Position numbers and translations under genes: made by a program
Origin: Burhinus oedicnemus
Taxonomy: Eukaryota > Chordata > Aves > Charadriiformes > Burhinidae
Direction: 5' to 3'
NCBI GenBank assembly: GCA_008921705.1
Contig: VFFE01007486.1
Coordinates: 630,217-694,216, forward strand
Length of the DNA: 64,000 bases
Notes under the pieces: model-generated
Database searches by the model: none
What the model was told of the DNA's origin: nothing
The model's input: the letters and a program-made list of their open reading frames with translations, nothing else
In this document: piece after piece, positions 63,173-64,000 of the stretch
Layout: every line of letters begins with the position of its first letter
How positions within the stretch are numbered: the first letter of the stretch is position 1

Positions 63173-63369
63173 GTACTCTTGCTATGCTCATATCAATAAA
63201 TATTTCTAAATGACTTGACAATTTGCAGCTTTTTAAAGGGGTTAGTCAAAAGGAGCTGAATTCCAAGTTCAATTAACATGCTATGAACGTGGCAAAGAGC
63301 ACACAAAGGAATAAAGGTAAGAATTTAAAACTGATTTGCTTTACAGTCATCCACTGTGGATGGTCTAAA

Positions 63370-63528
63370 TCAAGCATAACAGCCAACAGGCAAAGTACCC
63401 CAGGATTTTCTGTAACCACTTAAGTCACATGCTGTTTTACCAAAAGCAGGCGCTTTCCCACCCATGTAGAAGCGGCTCATCACTGTGTTGACAACCTTAG
63501 GATCCACATTCTTAGTTATAATTTGACT
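63370..63528 (-). CDS. Probable terminal coding exon, unidentified gene (partial)
   Basis: Read on the minus strand. A strong splice acceptor (a long T/C tract over 63570-63535, then TGCTGTAG) is followed immediately by 52 codons in phase 0 and a TGA stop at 63372-63370. The peptide opens SQIITKNVDPKVVNTVMSRF, continues through YMGGKAPAFGKTACDLSGYR and ends in WGTLPVGCYA. Its composition (Gly, Pro, Cys, Tyr, Trp in a compact order) and codon choice look like real protein, unlike most open frames in the window. The codon directly upstream is TAG, as expected for intron. AATAAA hexamers follow 200-350 bp downstream. I do not recognise the family and name no function. The other exons would lie right of 63536, mostly outside the window. 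A donor-like CAG/GTGAGA at 63634-63626 would give a 103-bp intron in the same phase. A chance ORF or a pseudogene is possible. Confidence 0.5.
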   Translation of the reverse strand, partial: SQIITKNVDPKVVNTVMSRFYMGGKAPAFGKTACDLSGYRKSWGTLPVGCYA

Positions 63529-63534
63529 CTACAG

Positions 63535-63572
63535 CAAAAAGAAAAAAAGAAAAGAAAAAGGAAAATATAGGA
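63535..63572 (-). promoter_or_regulatory. Polypyrimidine tract of splice acceptor
   Basis: On the plus strand this is an A-rich purine run; on the minus strand it is a near-pure T/C run ending in TGCTGTAG beside the candidate terminal exon. Taken alone it could be simple sequence. Confidence 0.5.
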
Positions 63573-63686
63573 GATGCTAGAAACTAAATACTGGAATTTA
63601 AATGCCATTGCTTCCTTCACATCTTTCTCACCTGGGCCACCCAGGGTGCTGGGGACCTCAGCCTCAGCCCCAGCCTCCCACTAGGG

Positions 63687-64000
63687 TGTATTTGGTTTCC
63701 ATAACAAGGTTTTGGTAGGGGTGCTCTACAGGGGTAGCTCCTCTGAGAAGCTGCTAGAAGCCTCCCCTATTTCTGACAGAGCCAATCCCAGCCGGCTTCA
63801 AGACGAACCCATTGCTGGCCATGGCCGAGCCAATCAGTGACTGTGGTAGCGCCTCTGTGATAACATATTCAAGAAGGGGAAAAAGAAACAAACCTGGGTG
63901 GCAGCAGCCAGAACGCAGGAGTGAGAATATGTGAAAGCAACAACTCTGCAGACACCAAGGTCACTGAAGAAAGAGGAGGAGGAGATGTTCCAGGTGCTGG
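63687..64000 (+). mobile_element. LTR of an endogenous retrovirus, 5' part (runs off window)
   Basis: The start of an LTR with TG at 63687 (TGTATTTGGTTTCC). It holds GC-rich U3-like sequence, a CCAAT inside GAGCCAATCAG (about 63829-63839), a TATA-like ACATATTCAAG (63863-63873) and a purine-rich downstream part. By eye it matches the fragment at 43805-44008 and is better preserved. The 3' end, the right target duplication and any internal genes lie outside the window. It lies in the opposite orientation to the candidate terminal exon and just beyond it, in or next to an intron of that gene. Confidence 0.75.

Overview
The window looks like a gene-poor stretch of a bird genome. The evidence is the repeat content. 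At least seven CR1 LINE fragments are present, most ending in the avian CR1 3' tail (variants of ATTCTATGATTCT), together with solo or partial LTRs of endogenous-retrovirus types common in birds. The rest is AT-rich single-copy DNA with no bacterial-style gene packing. Almost every open frame in that DNA is short and looks like chance. The exact species cannot be read from the sequence; a neoavian bird is my inference from the LTR types.

Layout. 1-559: 3' part of an ERVL-type LTR entering from the left, next to a weak candidate exon on the minus strand (600-722). 560-14344: single-copy DNA with a stretch at 4130-4650 that resembles conserved non-coding sequence. 14345-15442: CR1 on the plus strand. 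About 21950-22250: a degenerate tandem repeat of 64-71 bp units. 31462-31643 and 32188-33216: two plus-strand CR1 fragments; the second keeps one reading frame over about 1 kb with a single stop. 40850-42016: two GC-richer blocks around an AT-rich simple region; the second block (41515-42016) has promoter-like motifs and a splice-donor-like end. 43805-44008: an old LTR fragment. 47725-57550: a dense repeat cluster holding two solo LTRs of one family in opposite orientations, a CR1 with an LTR inside it, two head-to-tail CR1s and a further plus-strand CR1 fragment. 57551-63369: single-copy DNA with microsatellites. 63370-63528: a probable terminal coding exon of an unidentified gene on the minus strand, whose other exons would lie to the right of the window. 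63687-64000: the start of another plus-strand LTR, related to the 43805 fragment.

No complete gene, rRNA, CRISPR array or clear undescribed system is visible, and I made no systematic tRNA or small-RNA search. The most informative observations are the minus-strand terminal exon, the LTR nested in a CR1 with an exact 5-bp target duplication, several CR1 copies with internal deletions or catalytic-site losses, the tandem repeat at 22 kb, and the CpG-richer block near 41.5-42.0 kb.
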